From: Pseudotabrizicola sediminis
GTDB lineage: Bacteria; Pseudomonadota; Alphaproteobacteria; Rhodobacterales; Rhodobacteraceae
Length of the DNA: 64,000 bases
Direction: 5' to 3'
NCBI RefSeq assembly: GCF_004745575.1
Contig: NZ_RPEM01000007.1
Span: forward strand, 42,660-106,659
Positions within the stretch are counted from its first letter, which is position 1; the number at the start of each line of letters is the position of its first letter. The notes under the pieces are model-generated. The model was not told where the DNA came from, did not search any database, and worked only from the letters and a program-made list of their open reading frames with translations. Position numbers and translations under genes: made by a program. Below, one piece after another: positions 27,500 to 37,706 of this stretch.

Positions 27500-29425
27500 T
27501 CAAACCAGCCGCAGCCCCTTGCCCGCCGCCTCGCGCCGCAAAGCACCCTGCGCCGTGGTCGCAATATCGCGGGCGGACAGGCCCGCCCAGTCATACATCT
27601 GCGCAGGGGCCGCCTGATCGATGAACTGGTCCGGCAGCACCATGGTGCGGATCGCGCGGCCCAGTTCCAGCTGACCCGACCCGGCCAGATAATGCAGCAC
27701 CAAGGCCCCAAAGCCCCCGGTGCTGCCCTGCTCGACCGTGATCAGCGCCTGATGGTCCGCGATCAGCGTGTCGATCAGCGCATGGTCCAGCGGTTTGGCA
27801 AAGCGGGCATCGGCCACGGTCACGCTGATGCCCTCGGCCTCCAGCAGGTCAGCTGCCGCCAGCACCTCGGACAGATGCGCACCAAAGGACAGCAGCGCCA
27901 CGTCGGACCCCTGTTTGAGCACGCGCCCCTTGCCGATGGGCAGGGCGGTGCCGCGTTCGGGCATCTCGACCCCCCTGCCTTCGCCGCGCGGATAGCGAAA
28001 GGCGATGGGGCCAGAGTCGTGGGCCACGGCGGTGGCGATCATGTGGCACAACTCCGCCTCGTCACCGCAGGCCATGACGGTCATGTTGGGCAGGTTGGCA
28101 AGGAAGGCCACGTCAAACGCCCCGGCATGGGTCGCGCCGTCCTGCCCCACCAGCCCGGCCCGGTCGATGGCAAAGCGCACCGGCAGGTTCTGCAGGGCCA
28201 CATCATGCACGATCTGGTCATAGCCGCGCTGCAGGAAACTGGAATAGATCGCGCAGAACGGTTTCATGCCACTGGCGGCAAGCCCTGCGGCAAAGGTCAC
28301 GCCATGCTGTTCGGCAATGCCCACATCAAACACCCGCGCCGGAAAGCGCCGCGCCATCACGTCAAGCCCGGTGCCCCCCGGCATGGCGGCGGTGATGCCC
28401 ACGATGCGCGGATCGCGCGCCGCCTCTTCGGTCAGCTTTTGCCCGAACACGGCTGTATAGCTGGGGGCGTTCGACTTTGATTTGACCTGCGCGCCGGTGG
28501 CCACGTCGAATTTTGCGACACCGTGGTATTTGTCATCGGCGCCTTCGGCGGGGGCATAGCCCTTGCCCTTGACCGTCACCGCATGGATCAGCACCGGTCC
28601 GGTGGCCCGCGCCCGCGCGGCGCGCAAGGTGGCCAGCAGTTGCGGCATGTCATGCCCGTCTACCGGCCCGATATAGGTGAAACCGAATTCTTCGAACAAG
28701 GTCGCCCCGCCCGGCATGCCCGTCACCATTTGCCGCGCCCGCCGCGCGCCGTCGCGCACCGCACCGGGCAGATGCGCCTCGACACCCTCGGCCACCGCTT
28801 TCAGCGTGGCCAGCGGCCCCTTGACCGCGATATCGTTGAAGTACCGCTGCAAGGCACCCACGGGGGGGGCAATGCTCATGTCATTGTCGTTCAGGATCAC
28901 GAACATCCGGGTTTTCAGGTGGCCCGCGTGGTTCATCGCCTCATAGGCCATGCCGGCAGTGATGGCACCGTCACCGATCACCGCGATGGTATCGCCCACC
29001 GGCATGCCCATTTCGCGCCCGACGGCAAAGCCCAGTGCGGCAGAGATCGAGGTGCTGGAATGCGCGGCGCCAAAGGGGTCGTACTCGGACTCGGCGCGCT
29101 TGGTGAACCCGCTCAGGCCCCCGGCCTGCCGCAGGGTCAGCATCCGGTCGCGCCGCCCGGTGAGTATCTTGTGCGGATAGCATTGGTGCCCGACATCCCA
29201 GATCAGCTTGTCCAAGGGCGTGTTGAACACCGCATGGATGGCCACCGTCAGCTCGACCACGCCCAGGGATGACCCCAGATGCCCGCCGGTCTTGCTGACC
29301 ACATCAATCGTTTCGCGTCGCAACTCGCCCGCCAGAGCCGTCAGCTCGGCATCGGTCAGCGCCTTCAGATCGGCGGGGCCGGAGACTTTGTCCAGCGTGG
29401 GGGTGTGACTGATGGGATCGTTCAT
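27500..29425 (-). CDS. dxs: 1-deoxy-D-xylulose-5-phosphate synthase
   Basis: 641-residue thiamine-diphosphate enzyme condensing pyruvate and glyceraldehyde 3-phosphate, the first step of the MEP isoprenoid route. Hallmarks are [20 protein letters not shown], the ThDP motif [20 protein letters not shown] ... ILNDNDMSI, the transketolase-like [20 protein letters not shown] and RYPRGEG. Start ATG 29425 follows GGAGGCACCC. It lies downstream of pufX on the same strand but after the puf terminator, feeding IPP and DMAPP toward carotenoids and the bacteriochlorophyll tail. I recall the same placement in Rhodobacter sphaeroides. Confidence 0.97.
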   Translation of the reverse strand: MNDPISHTPTLDKVSGPADLKALTDAELTALAGELRRETIDVVSKTGGHLGSSLGVVELTVAIHAVFNTPLDKLIWDVGHQCYPHKILTGRRDRMLTLRQAGGLSGFTKRAESEYDPFGAAHSSTSISAALGFAVGREMGMPVGDTIAVIGDGAITAGMAYEAMNHAGHLKTRMFVILNDNDMSIAPPVGALQRYFNDIAVKGPLATLKAVAEGVEAHLPGAVRDGARRARQMVTGMPGGATLFEEFGFTYIGPVDGHDMPQLLATLRAARARATGPVLIHAVTVKGKGYAPAEGADDKYHGVAKFDVATGAQVKSKSNAPSYTAVFGQKLTEEAARDPRIVGITAAMPGGTGLDVMARRFPARVFDVGIAEQHGVTFAAGLAASGMKPFCAIYSSFLQRGYDQIVHDVALQNLPVRFAIDRAGLVGQDGATHAGAFDVAFLANLPNMTVMACGDEAELCHMIATAVAHDSGPIAFRYPRGEGRGVEMPERGTALPIGKGRVLKQGSDVALLSFGAHLSEVLAAADLLEAEGISVTVADARFAKPLDHALIDTLIADHQALITVEQGSTGGFGALVLHYLAGSGQLELGRAIRTMVLPDQFIDQAAPAQMYDWAGLSARDIATTAQGALRREAAGKGLRLV

Positions 29426-29462
29426 GGGTGCCTCCTCCAAAGCATGATCTTTCCCTCCCCGC

Positions 29463-29504
29463 AGAAAAGAAAAAAGTGCCGTATGGATCGTCTCCACACG
29501 GCAC
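29463..29504 (-). terminator. Rho-independent terminator of the puf operon
   Basis: On the minus strand GTGCCGTG...ACGGCAC (arms 29476-29482 and 29498-29504) is followed by TTTTTTCTTTT. It lies about 115 bases after the pufX stop and before dxs. A smaller GGGCGG/CCGCCC stem at 29593-29608 sits directly after pufX and may protect the 3' end. Confidence 0.8.
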
Positions 29505-29619
29505 CAGGTCCCTGTCGCCAACAGGAAGGGAACCGGGCTGTGGTTATGCCCCGGATCCGGACCGGCATTGATGGCCCGAATAAGGTTGGCACGGGCGGCA
29601 CACCGCCCGGGCGCAAGTG

Positions 29620-29862
29620 TCAGGCCAGATCGTGCCCGGCCGGTGCCAGCGGCTGCTCAAGGCTTGAGCGTGGCATCGGATCGGGCGTCTGGCGGCTTTC
29701 TTCGGGCAACAGAAGCCCGATGCCGTAGAACACCGCAAAGAACAGCAGGCAGGCGACAAAGACAGCCGCAGCCAGCATGGCCCCGTACATCATCTGGCCA
29801 AAGATCCAGATCCGCAGGCGGCTTTTGGGGTTTTCGTCCCGGTAGAATGGATGGTCAGACAT
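29620..29862 (-). CDS. pufX: PufX, LH1-reaction centre quinone-gate polypeptide
   Basis: 80-residue single-span protein: polar N-terminus [19 protein letters not shown], central helix [21 protein letters not shown]-terminus [20 protein letters not shown]. Position just after pufM, length and the LLPE motif after the helix identify PufX, which leaves a gap in the LH1 ring for quinone exchange and is confined to the Rhodobacter group. Ribosome-binding site AGGGGAA precedes ATG 29862. The small-residue stretch [12 protein letters not shown] could serve helix packing. The C-terminal part is processed in known PufX proteins; not visible here. Confidence 0.9.
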   Translation of the reverse strand: MSDHPFYRDENPKSRLRIWIFGQMMYGAMLAAAVFVACLLFFAVFYGIGLLLPEESRQTPDPMPRSSLEQPLAPAGHDLA

Positions 29863-29872
29863 GGCTTTCCCC

Positions 29873-30796
29873 TTAATCTAGCGGCGCGTAGCCGTGTTCC
29901 TGTGCCCAGACAAACCAGTTGTCCACCACAGTGCCGGTCAGCAGGATACCAATGCCGCCGGTCAGCGTGACCAGCACGGCAAACCACCAGGCCCAGCGGT
30001 GAATCCCCTCCATCGTGGCGTTGAAGCCCATGGTCCAGCGCCAGAACAGCGCCGCCCGTTCCGATGCCGTGCCGCGGTCGACGATCTGCTCCAGCTCGCG
30101 GTCGCCGCCGAAACGGGAGACAGCAAGAATGGTCGCCCCGTGCATGGCGAACAGCAGGGCTGACCCATACAGGAACACGATCGAAAGCGCGTGGAACGGA
30201 TTGTAGAACAGGTTGCCATAGGTCAGGCTGAACAGGTTGGTCCAGTCCAGATGGCTGAAGATGCCATAGGGCACGGCGTGGCTCCACGATCCCATCAGGA
30301 TCGGACGGAACAGGCCCAGCACCAGGAACAACCAGATGGCCGAGGCGAAAGCCCATGACACATGTTTGCCCATCCCCAGGGCCTGCGCCCGAAGGTAAGT
30401 GCGCACCCACCAGGCACAGACACTGACCAGCAAGAAGAAGCTGGCAATGATCCACAGCCCGCCTTCGGCAATCGGGGCAAAGCCCAGACCGTATTCTTCT
30501 GCCGGTGGCTCAAGACTGAACCAGAACAGGTCGCGCAGGAACACAGCCGGGTTCAGACCCGCCTGATACCAGTACCAGGCGCCGACGGTGAAGAACCAGA
30601 TCGCCCCCGACACCAGCGAGATCACGCCCATGGTGCCCAGATAGATCGGCCCCAGCTGCGCATTGCCGATCCAGCCTGCCAGATTTGAGAACGTGGCACC
30701 ATTGCTGCGGTTGTGCAGTTCCACCCCTTCGACAAGACCCATCTCGGGCTCGGCGCGGACCTGGACCTGAGTGAAGATGTTTTGATACTCAGCCAT
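29873..30796 (-). CDS. pufM: Photosynthetic reaction centre M subunit
   Basis: 307-residue integral membrane protein with five helices that, with PufL, binds the bacteriochlorophyll special pair, bacteriopheophytins, quinones and iron. Typical stretches are [60 protein letters not shown] with the special-pair His, and the Fe-ligand region [13 protein letters not shown]. Length matches Rhodobacter PufM. Its ATG overlaps the end of pufL by eight bases. PufX follows after ten bases, and there is no pufC cytochrome gene. Confidence 0.98.
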   Translation of the reverse strand: MAEYQNIFTQVQVRAEPEMGLVEGVELHNRSNGATFSNLAGWIGNAQLGPIYLGTMGVISLVSGAIWFFTVGAWYWYQAGLNPAVFLRDLFWFSLEPPAEEYGLGFAPIAEGGLWIIASFFLLVSVCAWWVRTYLRAQALGMGKHVSWAFASAIWLFLVLGLFRPILMGSWSHAVPYGIFSHLDWTNLFSLTYGNLFYNPFHALSIVFLYGSALLFAMHGATILAVSRFGGDRELEQIVDRGTASERAALFWRWTMGFNATMEGIHRWAWWFAVLVTLTGGIGILLTGTVVDNWFVWAQEHGYAPLD

Positions 30797-31637
30797 TGAT
30801 GCCTCCCTCCATACCGGCCCACCAGGGCAGGTTCAGCCACCAGTCCCACCAGACGATCCATTGATCGAACCAGATGGTGCCGGAAATCACGATACAGATT
30901 GCCGACCAGAACCCGGCATTCAGCGCAAGAAGCAGACCCACACGGTGGATGCCAAGCGTGCCGACCGAATACCCGATCAGATCGCGGAAATAGGTATCCT
31001 CGTGATCAGGGGTCCGCATTTCCTTGCCCTTTTCAGGGTTGGCCGCCGACAGGATCAGCGCGCCGTGCAAGGACAGTGCCAGCGCCGTGGTGAAGAAGAA
31101 GCTCACCGCGATCATATGCGCCGGGTTGTAGTGGAAGTTGCCATATTGGTAGCCGGTGTTCGACACCCAGTCGAGGTGCGTCCAGATCCCGTAGGGAAAG
31201 GCATAGCCCCAGGCGCCCATCATGACCGGGCGGATCACCACCAGCGTGAGGTACGCAAAGATTGCCACCCCAAAGGCCACCGGCACATGAAAGCCCATGC
31301 CCAGCTTGCGGCAGATTTCCACCTCGCGCAGCGCCCAGGCCACGAAGGCACCGGTCGCGCAGATGGTGATGATCTGCCACAACCCGCCCTCGCGCAGCGG
31401 TGCTGCGGCCAGACCCATTTCCACCGGGGGTGGCGCGATCGAGATCAGCCAGGGGTTCCATGTCCCCTGCAGGCTCGCGCCGTAAAATATCAGAATCGTG
31501 CCGAGGGCTGCAAAGAAGAAGCCCAGGACTCCAAAGAAGCCGACGTAGAAAGGGCCGACCCAGAAGTCGAACAGATTCCCGCCAACAAGCGTGCCGCCTG
31601 GCACGCGGTATTTTCGTTCGAAGCTGAGCAGTGCCAT
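30789..31637 (-). CDS. pufL: Photosynthetic reaction centre L subunit
   Basis: 282-residue five-helix subunit binding the Q-B site and half of the special pair. It starts [20 protein letters not shown]. Pigment-site stretches are [20 protein letters not shown] and [20 protein letters not shown], with the iron-ligand region [18 protein letters not shown]. The length equals known PufL. It is separated from pufA by a long stem-loop, the classic segment that makes LH1 transcripts more stable than those for LM. Confidence 0.98.
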   Translation of the reverse strand: MALLSFERKYRVPGGTLVGGNLFDFWVGPFYVGFFGVLGFFFAALGTILIFYGASLQGTWNPWLISIAPPPVEMGLAAAPLREGGLWQIITICATGAFVAWALREVEICRKLGMGFHVPVAFGVAIFAYLTLVVIRPVMMGAWGYAFPYGIWTHLDWVSNTGYQYGNFHYNPAHMIAVSFFFTTALALSLHGALILSAANPEKGKEMRTPDHEDTYFRDLIGYSVGTLGIHRVGLLLALNAGFWSAICIVISGTIWFDQWIVWWDWWLNLPWWAGMEGGING

Positions 31638-31721
31638 GCTTCCCTCTCCGCGTTTATGGAGGCGGTCCCTTCATGGGCGGAATGCGCCATGTGGAGCCGA
31701 CTTTAAATATTAGGATATTTT

Positions 31722-31752
31722 CGCGGGCGGCCTGACCTGCAGGCCGCCCGCG
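31722..31752 (-). other. pufA-pufL intercistronic mRNA-stabilising stem-loop
   Basis: Perfect 13-bp inverted repeat (CGCGGGCGGCCTG / CAGGCCGCCCGCG) with a 5-base loop, beginning 14 bases downstream of the pufA stop. In Rhodobacter capsulatus a hairpin at this place shields pufBA mRNA from 3' decay and so sets the LH1:RC ratio. It is followed on the minus strand by AAAATATCC rather than a U tract, so it is not a full terminator. Confidence 0.85.
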
Positions 31753-31765
31753 AGGGGGTCACAGA

Positions 31766-31942
31766 TTATTCCGCAACCACAACGCGGTCGTACTTCACCG
31801 CTGCGATGTCGAGCCAGTTGTAGGACGGGGTCGACAGCAGGACGAGGTGGATCATCGCGGCAAGCAGGAACAGGAACACGCCCTGTGCCACGAAAACGCG
31901 ACGGGGATCGAAGATCAGCCAGATTTTATAGAATTTCGACAT
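31766..31942 (-). CDS. pufA: Light-harvesting 1 alpha polypeptide
   Basis: 58-residue single-span antenna protein, [20 protein letters not shown] then [20 protein letters not shown]. His32 in the helix is the bacteriochlorophyll ligand, and [16 protein letters not shown] is the alpha-family signature. It forms the LH1 ring with PufB around the reaction centre. Start ATG 31942 follows GAGGAGGACAC; the pufB stop is 12 bases upstream. Confidence 0.97.
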   Translation of the reverse strand: MSKFYKIWLIFDPRRVFVAQGVFLFLLAAMIHLVLLSTPSYNWLDIAAVKYDRVVVAE

Positions 31943-31954
31943 TGTGTGTCCTCC

Positions 31955-32104
31955 TCAGAACCAAGGGCGCCAGATGTAGACTGCCAGATGAGCAACCACG
32001 GCAATCGCCGTGAAAAGCCAAAGGCCGCTCATGTAAACAGAATGCAATTCTTGCGCCTGCTCGTCGGTCAGACCTGTGAAACTCAGGTCGGTTCTATCAG
32101 CCAT
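31955..32104 (-). CDS. pufB: Light-harvesting 1 beta polypeptide
   Basis: 49-residue antenna protein, [20 protein letters not shown] then [20 protein letters not shown] and ending AVYIWRPWF. His39 is the pigment ligand and His21 is also conserved in the family; the C-terminal WRPWF is diagnostic. ATG 32104 follows GGAGGAT. The ORF is too short for most automatic length cut-offs. First gene of the pufBALMX segment after the pufQ interval. Confidence 0.97.
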   Translation of the reverse strand: MADRTDLSFTGLTDEQAQELHSVYMSGLWLFTAIAVVAHLAVYIWRPWF

Positions 32105-32130
32105 GTTATATCCTCCGGATATGAAGACTG

Positions 32131-32309
32131 CGCCGCATACCCTGCGGCGTGGGTCACGGATCGGCGGAGTGCCTTTCCGGGTTTTTCACCCCCCTCGCGT
32201 GAAACGGCGGTTGGGGCGAAGCGTTGACTTCCGACGGGCGCGGCGGAAGGAAATTCTGTCCGGCCCGTCAGGGCCGGGGTGGCAGACGCACCGGACCGGT
32301 CAGGTCCGG
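32131..32309 (-). other. pufQ-pufB intercistronic region with three stem-loops
   Basis: Between pufQ and pufB are three perfect 7-bp stems: CGCCGCA/TGCGGCG (32131-32149), CCGGCCC/GGGCCGG (32260-32277) and CCGGACC/GGTCCGG (32291-32309). The last spans the pufQ stop codon. In Rhodobacter this interval is a site of mRNA processing. The role here is inferred from position. Confidence 0.55.
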
Positions 32310-32512
32310 AAAATCGCCGGGGTGATGGCTCCTGCTTCGCGCCAGGCGCGGGCAAAGGGGCCATATTTCGGGAACCGCTGATCGCGCAGCGTGGTCCAGA
32401 CCCAGGCGACAAGCGACAGGGGCACGGCGACCATGAAGATCAGCGAGAAATAGATGTAGAATTCGGCTTTGGGCGTGCGGTGGGCATGCCCGTTCGCGGT
32501 CTGGTCACTCAT
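32300..32512 (-). CDS. pufQ: PufQ, bacteriochlorophyll-linked regulatory membrane protein
   Basis: 70-residue protein with one helix ([22 protein letters not shown]) followed by the conserved tail [20 protein letters not shown], characteristic of PufQ. Known PufQ proteins influence bacteriochlorophyll formation, perhaps as pigment carriers or regulators of its synthesis. The ATG overlaps the bchZ stop by four bases, so it is translated as the tail of the bchCXYZ operon and the head of puf. Confidence 0.93.
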   Translation of the reverse strand: MSDQTANGHAHRTPKAEFYIYFSLIFMVAVPLSLVAWVWTTLRDQRFPKYGPFARAWREAGAITPAIFRT

Positions 32513-33996
32513 GTCGTGCCTCCCTTGGTTTTCTGGCTCGAAGGCGGTCGGGCATCCCCGGTCAGTCCTTCGACAAATTCGACAATCACCCGCTCGGCCC
32601 CTTGGTCGAGCGCGGCCTTTTCCGCCGCATCCCGCAAGGACTTGGCGGCAGAGATCCGGGTCAGAACCGGATGTTCGGAAACGATGCGATCAAGGGCTGC
32701 CTGAGCATCCAGATCCCATGGAAAATCGCGGCGCAGCGTGGTGGGCGTGGCCGCCGCACTGTCCATTTCGGTGCCCAGCGGCAGGATGTGGAACAACGCC
32801 TCGAACAGCCCGTTGCACACTTCCTGCAAGATCCAGACCGCGCCCGCATAGCCCATGAAGGGCGTGCCGGTGTGGCGCCGGATCGCAGCGCCCGGAAAGC
32901 TGGCGGCGATGAAGCTAGGGGCCGGTCCGTGACCGCCCTTCAATTCCGCCAGATACATCTTCTCGTTGATCGACCCCATCACGATCAGCGGCCGGTGGGC
33001 CTTCAGATCGGCGCGGATCGCCTCGTTGTTGGTCTTTTTCCCGGCCACGCGGGATACCGCAAAGGCGCAAGGCAGGCCCAGATCATCCTCAAGATACGCC
33101 CGCACGCCGCGCGCATAGGTTTCATTGGCGACGATGGCAAAGCTGGCCGTGGCAAAGAAATCCTGCGTGACCGAGCGCCACAGATCCCAGACCGGCTTCA
33201 GCGTGGAGTGCTTTTCCCGCTCGATGAAGGGTTCCACATCAAGGTTCAGCAGCTCTCCCAGCGTGCGCAGGAACTTGGTGGTGGATTCAAGGCCGAAGGG
33301 CGCTTGCAGATAGGGTTTGCCCAGCACCTCGGCCAGACCCCGGCCAAATTCGCGGTACATGACGATGTTGACATCAGCATTCACCAGATTGCGCATTTCG
33401 GCCAGATGGGCGCCAAGCGGCATCACCATGTTGACCTCTGCCCCGATGCCCTCAATCAGGCGGCGGATTTCAAACAGGTCCGACGCCATGTTGAAGGTGC
33501 CGTACATCGGGCCAAGGATGTTGACGCGGGGCTTGGCCCCTTCTTCGCGCTTTTTCTCCAGCGGCATCCTGCCCTTGGTCATGCCGAACTCGGTGAAGAT
33601 CCAGGTCATCGCCCTGTCGGCGCATTGCCATTGATCCTCATCGATGGTGCGAGGCAAAAAGCGCTGGATATTGGTGCCCGCAGGCGTGACCCCGCCGCCG
33701 ATCATCTCGGCAATGCTGCCGGTGACGACGACCGCAGGCAGTGCGGGGTCGAGCGTTTTCCAGGCGCGGGCCATCGAGGCCTCGGTGCCCGATGTCATCT
33801 CATCCTCACCCAGACCGGTGACGACGATGGGAAGCTCATGCGGCGGCAGCGCGTCGGTGTAGTGCAGCACCGACGTCACCGGCAGGTTCTCGCAGCCCAC
33901 GGGACCGTCGATCACCACTTGCAAACCCTTGACAGCGCAGAAGGCGTAAATGGCGCCCCAGTAGCCGCCAGCCCGGTCATGATCCTGAATAAGCAT
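32509..33996 (-). CDS. bchZ: Chlorophyllide a reductase subunit Z
   Basis: 495-residue nitrogenase-like catalytic subunit which, with BchX and BchY, reduces ring B of chlorophyllide a. Conserved pieces are [20 protein letters not shown] with a cluster-ligand Cys, [33 protein letters not shown] and [20 protein letters not shown]. Its ATG overlaps the bchY stop by one base (TGATG). Length matches the family. The puf promoter activity known in relatives would lie within this 3' region; it cannot be pinpointed by eye. Confidence 0.97.
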   Translation of the reverse strand: MLIQDHDRAGGYWGAIYAFCAVKGLQVVIDGPVGCENLPVTSVLHYTDALPPHELPIVVTGLGEDEMTSGTEASMARAWKTLDPALPAVVVTGSIAEMIGGGVTPAGTNIQRFLPRTIDEDQWQCADRAMTWIFTEFGMTKGRMPLEKKREEGAKPRVNILGPMYGTFNMASDLFEIRRLIEGIGAEVNMVMPLGAHLAEMRNLVNADVNIVMYREFGRGLAEVLGKPYLQAPFGLESTTKFLRTLGELLNLDVEPFIEREKHSTLKPVWDLWRSVTQDFFATASFAIVANETYARGVRAYLEDDLGLPCAFAVSRVAGKKTNNEAIRADLKAHRPLIVMGSINEKMYLAELKGGHGPAPSFIAASFPGAAIRRHTGTPFMGYAGAVWILQEVCNGLFEALFHILPLGTEMDSAAATPTTLRRDFPWDLDAQAALDRIVSEHPVLTRISAAKSLRDAAEKAALDQGAERVIVEFVEGLTGDARPPSSQKTKGGTT

Positions 33997-35537
33997 CAGA
34001 TCATTTCCTCCGCCTTGGCGGCGCGGGCCAGCTTGTCGATCTTTTTCTGGTGCGCGGCGCGGAAATCGGGGCGCAGGTTCGGCGCGCCTTCCCAGATGCC
34101 GGCGGTGTCGGCTTTGCCCACACCTTCAAAGAAGGCTTTCATGCCGATCATCCGGGCCTTGTTGCCCATGGCCGCGTTGATCACTTGCGCCAGCGAGCCA
34201 GCACCGGCAGGGCCCATCAAGGGCCGCGCCGAGATGAGGTTCGTGAAGTAAAGCGAGGGAATACCAAGCTCTTTTGCCTTTTGAACCACGGGCGTGGTGC
34301 CGATGGCGAGGTCAGGCTGGAAGCCTTCCATCGCGGCGCAATCGTCTTCCAGGCTCGCGCGGAACTTCACCGACACGCCCTTGTCGGCCAGCCAGGCACG
34401 GTCCGCCTCGCTCCACTCGCTGCGGGCGCAGGCGGTGCCGACGTATGGCACATCGGCACCGCTTTCGATCAGCAGGCGGGCGACCAGCAGTTCGGACCCT
34501 TCATAGCCCGACAGCGTGATCCGGCCCTTGATCGGGTTCGCGGCCAGAGCGCCCTTGATGGCAGCGCCAAAGGCATTCTGGGCGGCGATGATCTTTTCGG
34601 GCGAGACATCATAGGCTTCGCCGATGTTCTTCAACCACTCAAGCGTGCCGTCATAGCCCACAGGGCCAGAACCCACGATGGTGCGGCCTGCCGATTGGAA
34701 TTCGCGCACCGATGCCGTGTAGAACGGGTGGATCGCGGCGACGACCTTGCAGTCGAGGGCTGCGTACAATTCGCGCCATTCGCGGCAGGGCACCACGGGG
34801 CCAGCGGCCAGACCCATCGGGGCCAGCATCGCGCCGATCATCATCGGGTCGGCGGGGAACATTTCGCCCAGCAGGGCAACGGCAGGACGGTCGGACCGGC
34901 CCGAGGCGGGGGCGGCGACGGGGCCAGCCATGATCTCATTGCGGGCATAGGCGAGCATGGCACCGGCCAGCACATCCTTGGCTTCCGCATGGGTCGGCAC
35001 GCCAAAGCCCGGCACGTCAATGCCCACGATGCGCACACCGTTGATTTCAGACGGCAGCAGCCGCAGCGGCACGCCGCTGGCGGTGGGCACGCACAGGTTG
35101 GTGACCACCACCGCATCATAGCGCTCGGGATCGGCCAGTTCGTGCACTGCATCGCGGATGTCTTCGAACAGCTTGCCGGTCACCAGCGATTCCGAGTTGA
35201 ACGGCACATAGCCGACAGACCGGCGCGCGCCGTAGAAATGCGAGACAAACGTCAGCCCATAGACGCAGCAGGCCGAGCCTGACAGCACCGTGGCCACCCG
35301 CCGCATCCGCAAGCCGACGCGCAAGCTGCCAAAGGCCGGGCACATGGATTGCGGCTTGTCGTGCGGGCCTTGCGGGTAATCGGCGGCGTAGCGGTCCAAC
35401 AGTTCGGAATTGCCCGCAGCCCGCGCTGCGGCCTGCATCTGGCCTGCCCCGGCATGGCATCCCGTGCCATCCACCGATGGCAGGGCTGCCCCGCCCTCCG
35501 GGGTCTGGTCGGCGATGACATGGCGCAGGCCGGTCAT
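33996..35537 (-). CDS. bchY: Chlorophyllide a reductase subunit Y
   Basis: 513-residue partner of BchZ in the NifDK-like heterotetramer. Cluster-binding stretches are [38 protein letters not shown] and [20 protein letters not shown], plus [16 protein letters not shown]. Start ATG 35537 has AAGGCAGG upstream and overlaps the stop of a 24-codon ORF that bridges it to bchX. The N-terminal ~25 residues before TGCHAG are not conserved. Confidence 0.96.
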   Translation of the reverse strand: MTGLRHVIADQTPEGGAALPSVDGTGCHAGAGQMQAAARAAGNSELLDRYAADYPQGPHDKPQSMCPAFGSLRVGLRMRRVATVLSGSACCVYGLTFVSHFYGARRSVGYVPFNSESLVTGKLFEDIRDAVHELADPERYDAVVVTNLCVPTASGVPLRLLPSEINGVRIVGIDVPGFGVPTHAEAKDVLAGAMLAYARNEIMAGPVAAPASGRSDRPAVALLGEMFPADPMMIGAMLAPMGLAAGPVVPCREWRELYAALDCKVVAAIHPFYTASVREFQSAGRTIVGSGPVGYDGTLEWLKNIGEAYDVSPEKIIAAQNAFGAAIKGALAANPIKGRITLSGYEGSELLVARLLIESGADVPYVGTACARSEWSEADRAWLADKGVSVKFRASLEDDCAAMEGFQPDLAIGTTPVVQKAKELGIPSLYFTNLISARPLMGPAGAGSLAQVINAAMGNKARMIGMKAFFEGVGKADTAGIWEGAPNLRPDFRAAHQKKIDKLARAAKAEEMI

Positions 35538-35608
35538 TGTTGGCCTGCCTTGCGCTGCAGCGCGCGCAATGCTGCTTCCAGACGGGCAAGGGTTTCCAGA
35601 TCAAACAT
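35534..35608 (-). CDS. Candidate 24-residue ORF coupling bchX and bchY
   Basis: ATG 35608 lies inside the last codons of bchX, and the ORF runs through the whole bchX-bchY gap to a TGA that overlaps the bchY ATG (ATGA). The peptide [20 protein letters not shown] plus AGQQ is a plausible amphipathic helix. It may be a translation-coupling leader, a microprotein, or chance. There is no independent Shine-Dalgarno; reinitiation after the bchX stop is the only obvious route. Confidence 0.25.
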   Translation of the reverse strand: MFDLETLARLEAALRALQRKAGQQ

Positions 35609-36605
35609 TGTCATACACCACTTCCAACGAGGCTTTGGTGGTGGCGTATTTGCCGCGCATGTCGGCATCTGTGGCCGGGGTCAGCACAAAATCGGCCCCT
35701 GTGTGTTCGGCGCTGAACAGGCCGAGCAGCGCGTCCTGCGACAGCGGTGCCGGGCGCACCGGGGGCGCCAGGCCCACGGCGGTGGCAAGATCGGCAAACA
35801 TCGGGCCCCATTGGCTCTCATAGCTGCCAACGATCTGATAATTGGCCGATTTCTTGCGCAGGTCGTCGTCTTGCGGAATGGCCGCCAGCACCGGGATCTT
35901 GACCGCTTCGGCAAAGGCCGCCGCTTCGCCGGTGCCGTCATCCTTGTTGATAACCAGCCCCGCCACACCGACATTGCCGCCCATCCGGCGGAAGTATTCC
36001 ACCGCCGAGCAGACGTTGTTGGCGACATACAGGGATTGCAGGTCGTTCGAGGCAACCAGGATCACCTTTTGCGCCATGTCGCGGGCGATCGGCAGACCGA
36101 ATCCGCCGCAAACCACATCACCAAGGAAGTCCAGCAGCACATAGTCAAAGTCCCAGTCGTGGAACCCCAGTTTTTCCAGCAGCTCGAACCCGTGGATGAT
36201 CCCGCGCCCGCCGCAGCCGCGGCCAACCTCTGGCCCACCCAGTTCCATCGCGAAGACGCCGCCGCGCTTGAAGCAGACATCGCCGATTTTCACCTCTTCG
36301 CCCGCCAGCTTCTTGCGGGTGGAGGTTTCGATGATGGTCGGGCAGGCCTTGCCGCCAAAGAGCAGCGAAGTCGTATCCGATTTCGGGTCGCAGCCGATCA
36401 GCAGCACGCGCTGGCCCATTTCGGCCATCATGTGGCTCAGGTTGGCCAGCGTGAAGGATTTGCCGATGCCGCCCTTGCCGTAGATCGCGATGATCTGCGT
36501 CTTCTTGGTCGGCGCGCCCTGCGGGATTTCCAAGGTCGGCTCTTCATGCGCTTCATCGCGCAGACGGGCGTCAAAATCTTTGAGGTTCGGAATATCCAAG
36601 GTCAT
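35601..36605 (-). CDS. bchX: Chlorophyllide a reductase iron protein X
   Basis: 334-residue NifH-like ATPase that delivers electrons to BchYZ. The P-loop is [20 protein letters not shown], switch elements [18 protein letters not shown], and [4Fe-4S] ligands lie in [10 protein letters not shown] and [14 protein letters not shown]. The N-terminal 30-residue extension before the P-loop is usual for BchX and absent from BchL. The ATG overlaps the bchC stop by four bases. Confidence 0.97.
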   Translation of the reverse strand: MTLDIPNLKDFDARLRDEAHEEPTLEIPQGAPTKKTQIIAIYGKGGIGKSFTLANLSHMMAEMGQRVLLIGCDPKSDTTSLLFGGKACPTIIETSTRKKLAGEEVKIGDVCFKRGGVFAMELGGPEVGRGCGGRGIIHGFELLEKLGFHDWDFDYVLLDFLGDVVCGGFGLPIARDMAQKVILVASNDLQSLYVANNVCSAVEYFRRMGGNVGVAGLVINKDDGTGEAAAFAEAVKIPVLAAIPQDDDLRKKSANYQIVGSYESQWGPMFADLATAVGLAPPVRPAPLSQDALLGLFSAEHTGADFVLTPATDADMRGKYATTKASLEVVYDNV

Positions 36606-37546
36606 GCGTGGCCGCTCCAGTCTAGGATCATCTTCAGGCAGGTGGCGTCTTCAAAGGCCTCTCTGTAGGCCCCTGTCGCATCCGCTGCCGGACGGGTGTG
36701 GGTGATCAGGCCCGACAGCGACAACGCGCCGCTTTCGATCAGGGCCCGGGTGGCGGTCAGGTCATCGGCGTTCCATTCGGCGGCAATCCGGAACCGCGCC
36801 TCTTTCATGAAGGCGGGTGGAAAGGCGAAGGCGACGGGTTCGGTGTAGAACCCGGCCAGCACGATCTCGCCACCACGCGCCAGACGCATGACCAGCTGAT
36901 CGAGCAAGCCCTTGGCGCCGCTGGCATCGTAGATGGCCTTGTAATCGCGGCGGGTGTCCGTTTCCGGATCGATCACGTCATAGCCGACAGCGCCTTCGCG
37001 GCGGGCGGGGTTGACCTCCCACACGGTCGGCGCGGGCGCACCGGCGGCGATGGTCAGGCGTGCCAGCAACCGGCCCAGCGTGCCGTGGCCGATGATGAGG
37101 TCGGGCAGCGCGGTATTGAACCCGGCCAGCGCGTGGCGGGCGGTGGCAGCGAGGGCAAGCAGCGCGCCTTCGGCCCCCATGCTGCGGTCCATCCGGGCCA
37201 CACGGGCGGCGGGGGTGACCAGATGGCGCGAGGCACCACCGAACAGCCCGCGCACGTTGCCCTCAAAACAGTTGGCGCCGGGCACGAACACATGCTCGCC
37301 CACCCGGAAGCCGCTTTCGGGGGCGGCTTCCACCACCTCGCCAAACGATTCGTAGCCCGGAACCAGCGGATAGCCCATGCCCGGGAACGGTGGCATCGTG
37401 CCGGTCCAGAACAGCTTTTCCGTGCCGGTAGAGATCCCTGAATGCGACACCTCGACCACCAGATCGCCAACCGCCGGGGCGTTCAGGCCCAATGTCCCAA
37501 GCCCCAGATCGCGCGGGCCAGACAGAATGACGGCAGTTGTTCTCAC
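36602..37546 (-). CDS. bchC: 3-hydroxyethyl bacteriochlorophyllide a dehydrogenase
   Basis: 314-residue medium-chain-dehydrogenase-like enzyme oxidising the C3 hydroxyethyl group to acetyl. Family stretches are [54 protein letters not shown] and [15 protein letters not shown] for the nucleotide site. It is the first gene of the bchCXYZ-pufQBALMX superoperon. The promoter upstream carries two PpsR operators. Start ATG 37546 follows GGAAGACC. Confidence 0.95.
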   Translation of the reverse strand: MRTTAVILSGPRDLGLGTLGLNAPAVGDLVVEVSHSGISTGTEKLFWTGTMPPFPGMGYPLVPGYESFGEVVEAAPESGFRVGEHVFVPGANCFEGNVRGLFGGASRHLVTPAARVARMDRSMGAEGALLALAATARHALAGFNTALPDLIIGHGTLGRLLARLTIAAGAPAPTVWEVNPARREGAVGYDVIDPETDTRRDYKAIYDASGAKGLLDQLVMRLARGGEIVLAGFYTEPVAFAFPPAFMKEARFRIAAEWNADDLTATRALIESGALSLSGLITHTRPAADATGAYREAFEDATCLKMILDWSGHA

Positions 37547-37613
37547 GTGGTCTTCCTCCCTTTCCCGAAAGTCGCGACACAGAGTCGCAGGTCATCGGGG
37601 TCTTTGCTCTGAG

Positions 37614-37657
37614 TGTAAGTTTAGACTTACAATCGGAAGTGTCAATTTAAATGGACA
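37614..37657. promoter_or_regulatory. bchC promoter with two PpsR/CrtJ operators
   Basis: Two TGT-N12-ACA palindromes: TGTAAGTTTAGACTTACA at 37614-37631 and TGTCAATTTAAATGGACA at 37640-37657, 26 bp apart centre to centre. On the minus strand the outer site supplies a perfect -35 TTGACA. A TAAACT -10 lies 16 bases further on, inside the other site. Repressor binding would therefore cover both promoter elements. The match to the known PpsR site is exact in the defined bases. Confidence 0.85.
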
Positions 37658-37706
37658 CATTTGCGCAAGATAAGTCGGCAAACTGTCCGAAAAATCGGAC
37701 GCGCCC

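Noticed and set aside
29593..29608. GGGCGG/CCGCCC stem after pufX as the operon terminator
   Set aside because: It has no U tract; the better terminator with a T-rich tail is at 29463-29504. It may still act as a 3' protective stem.
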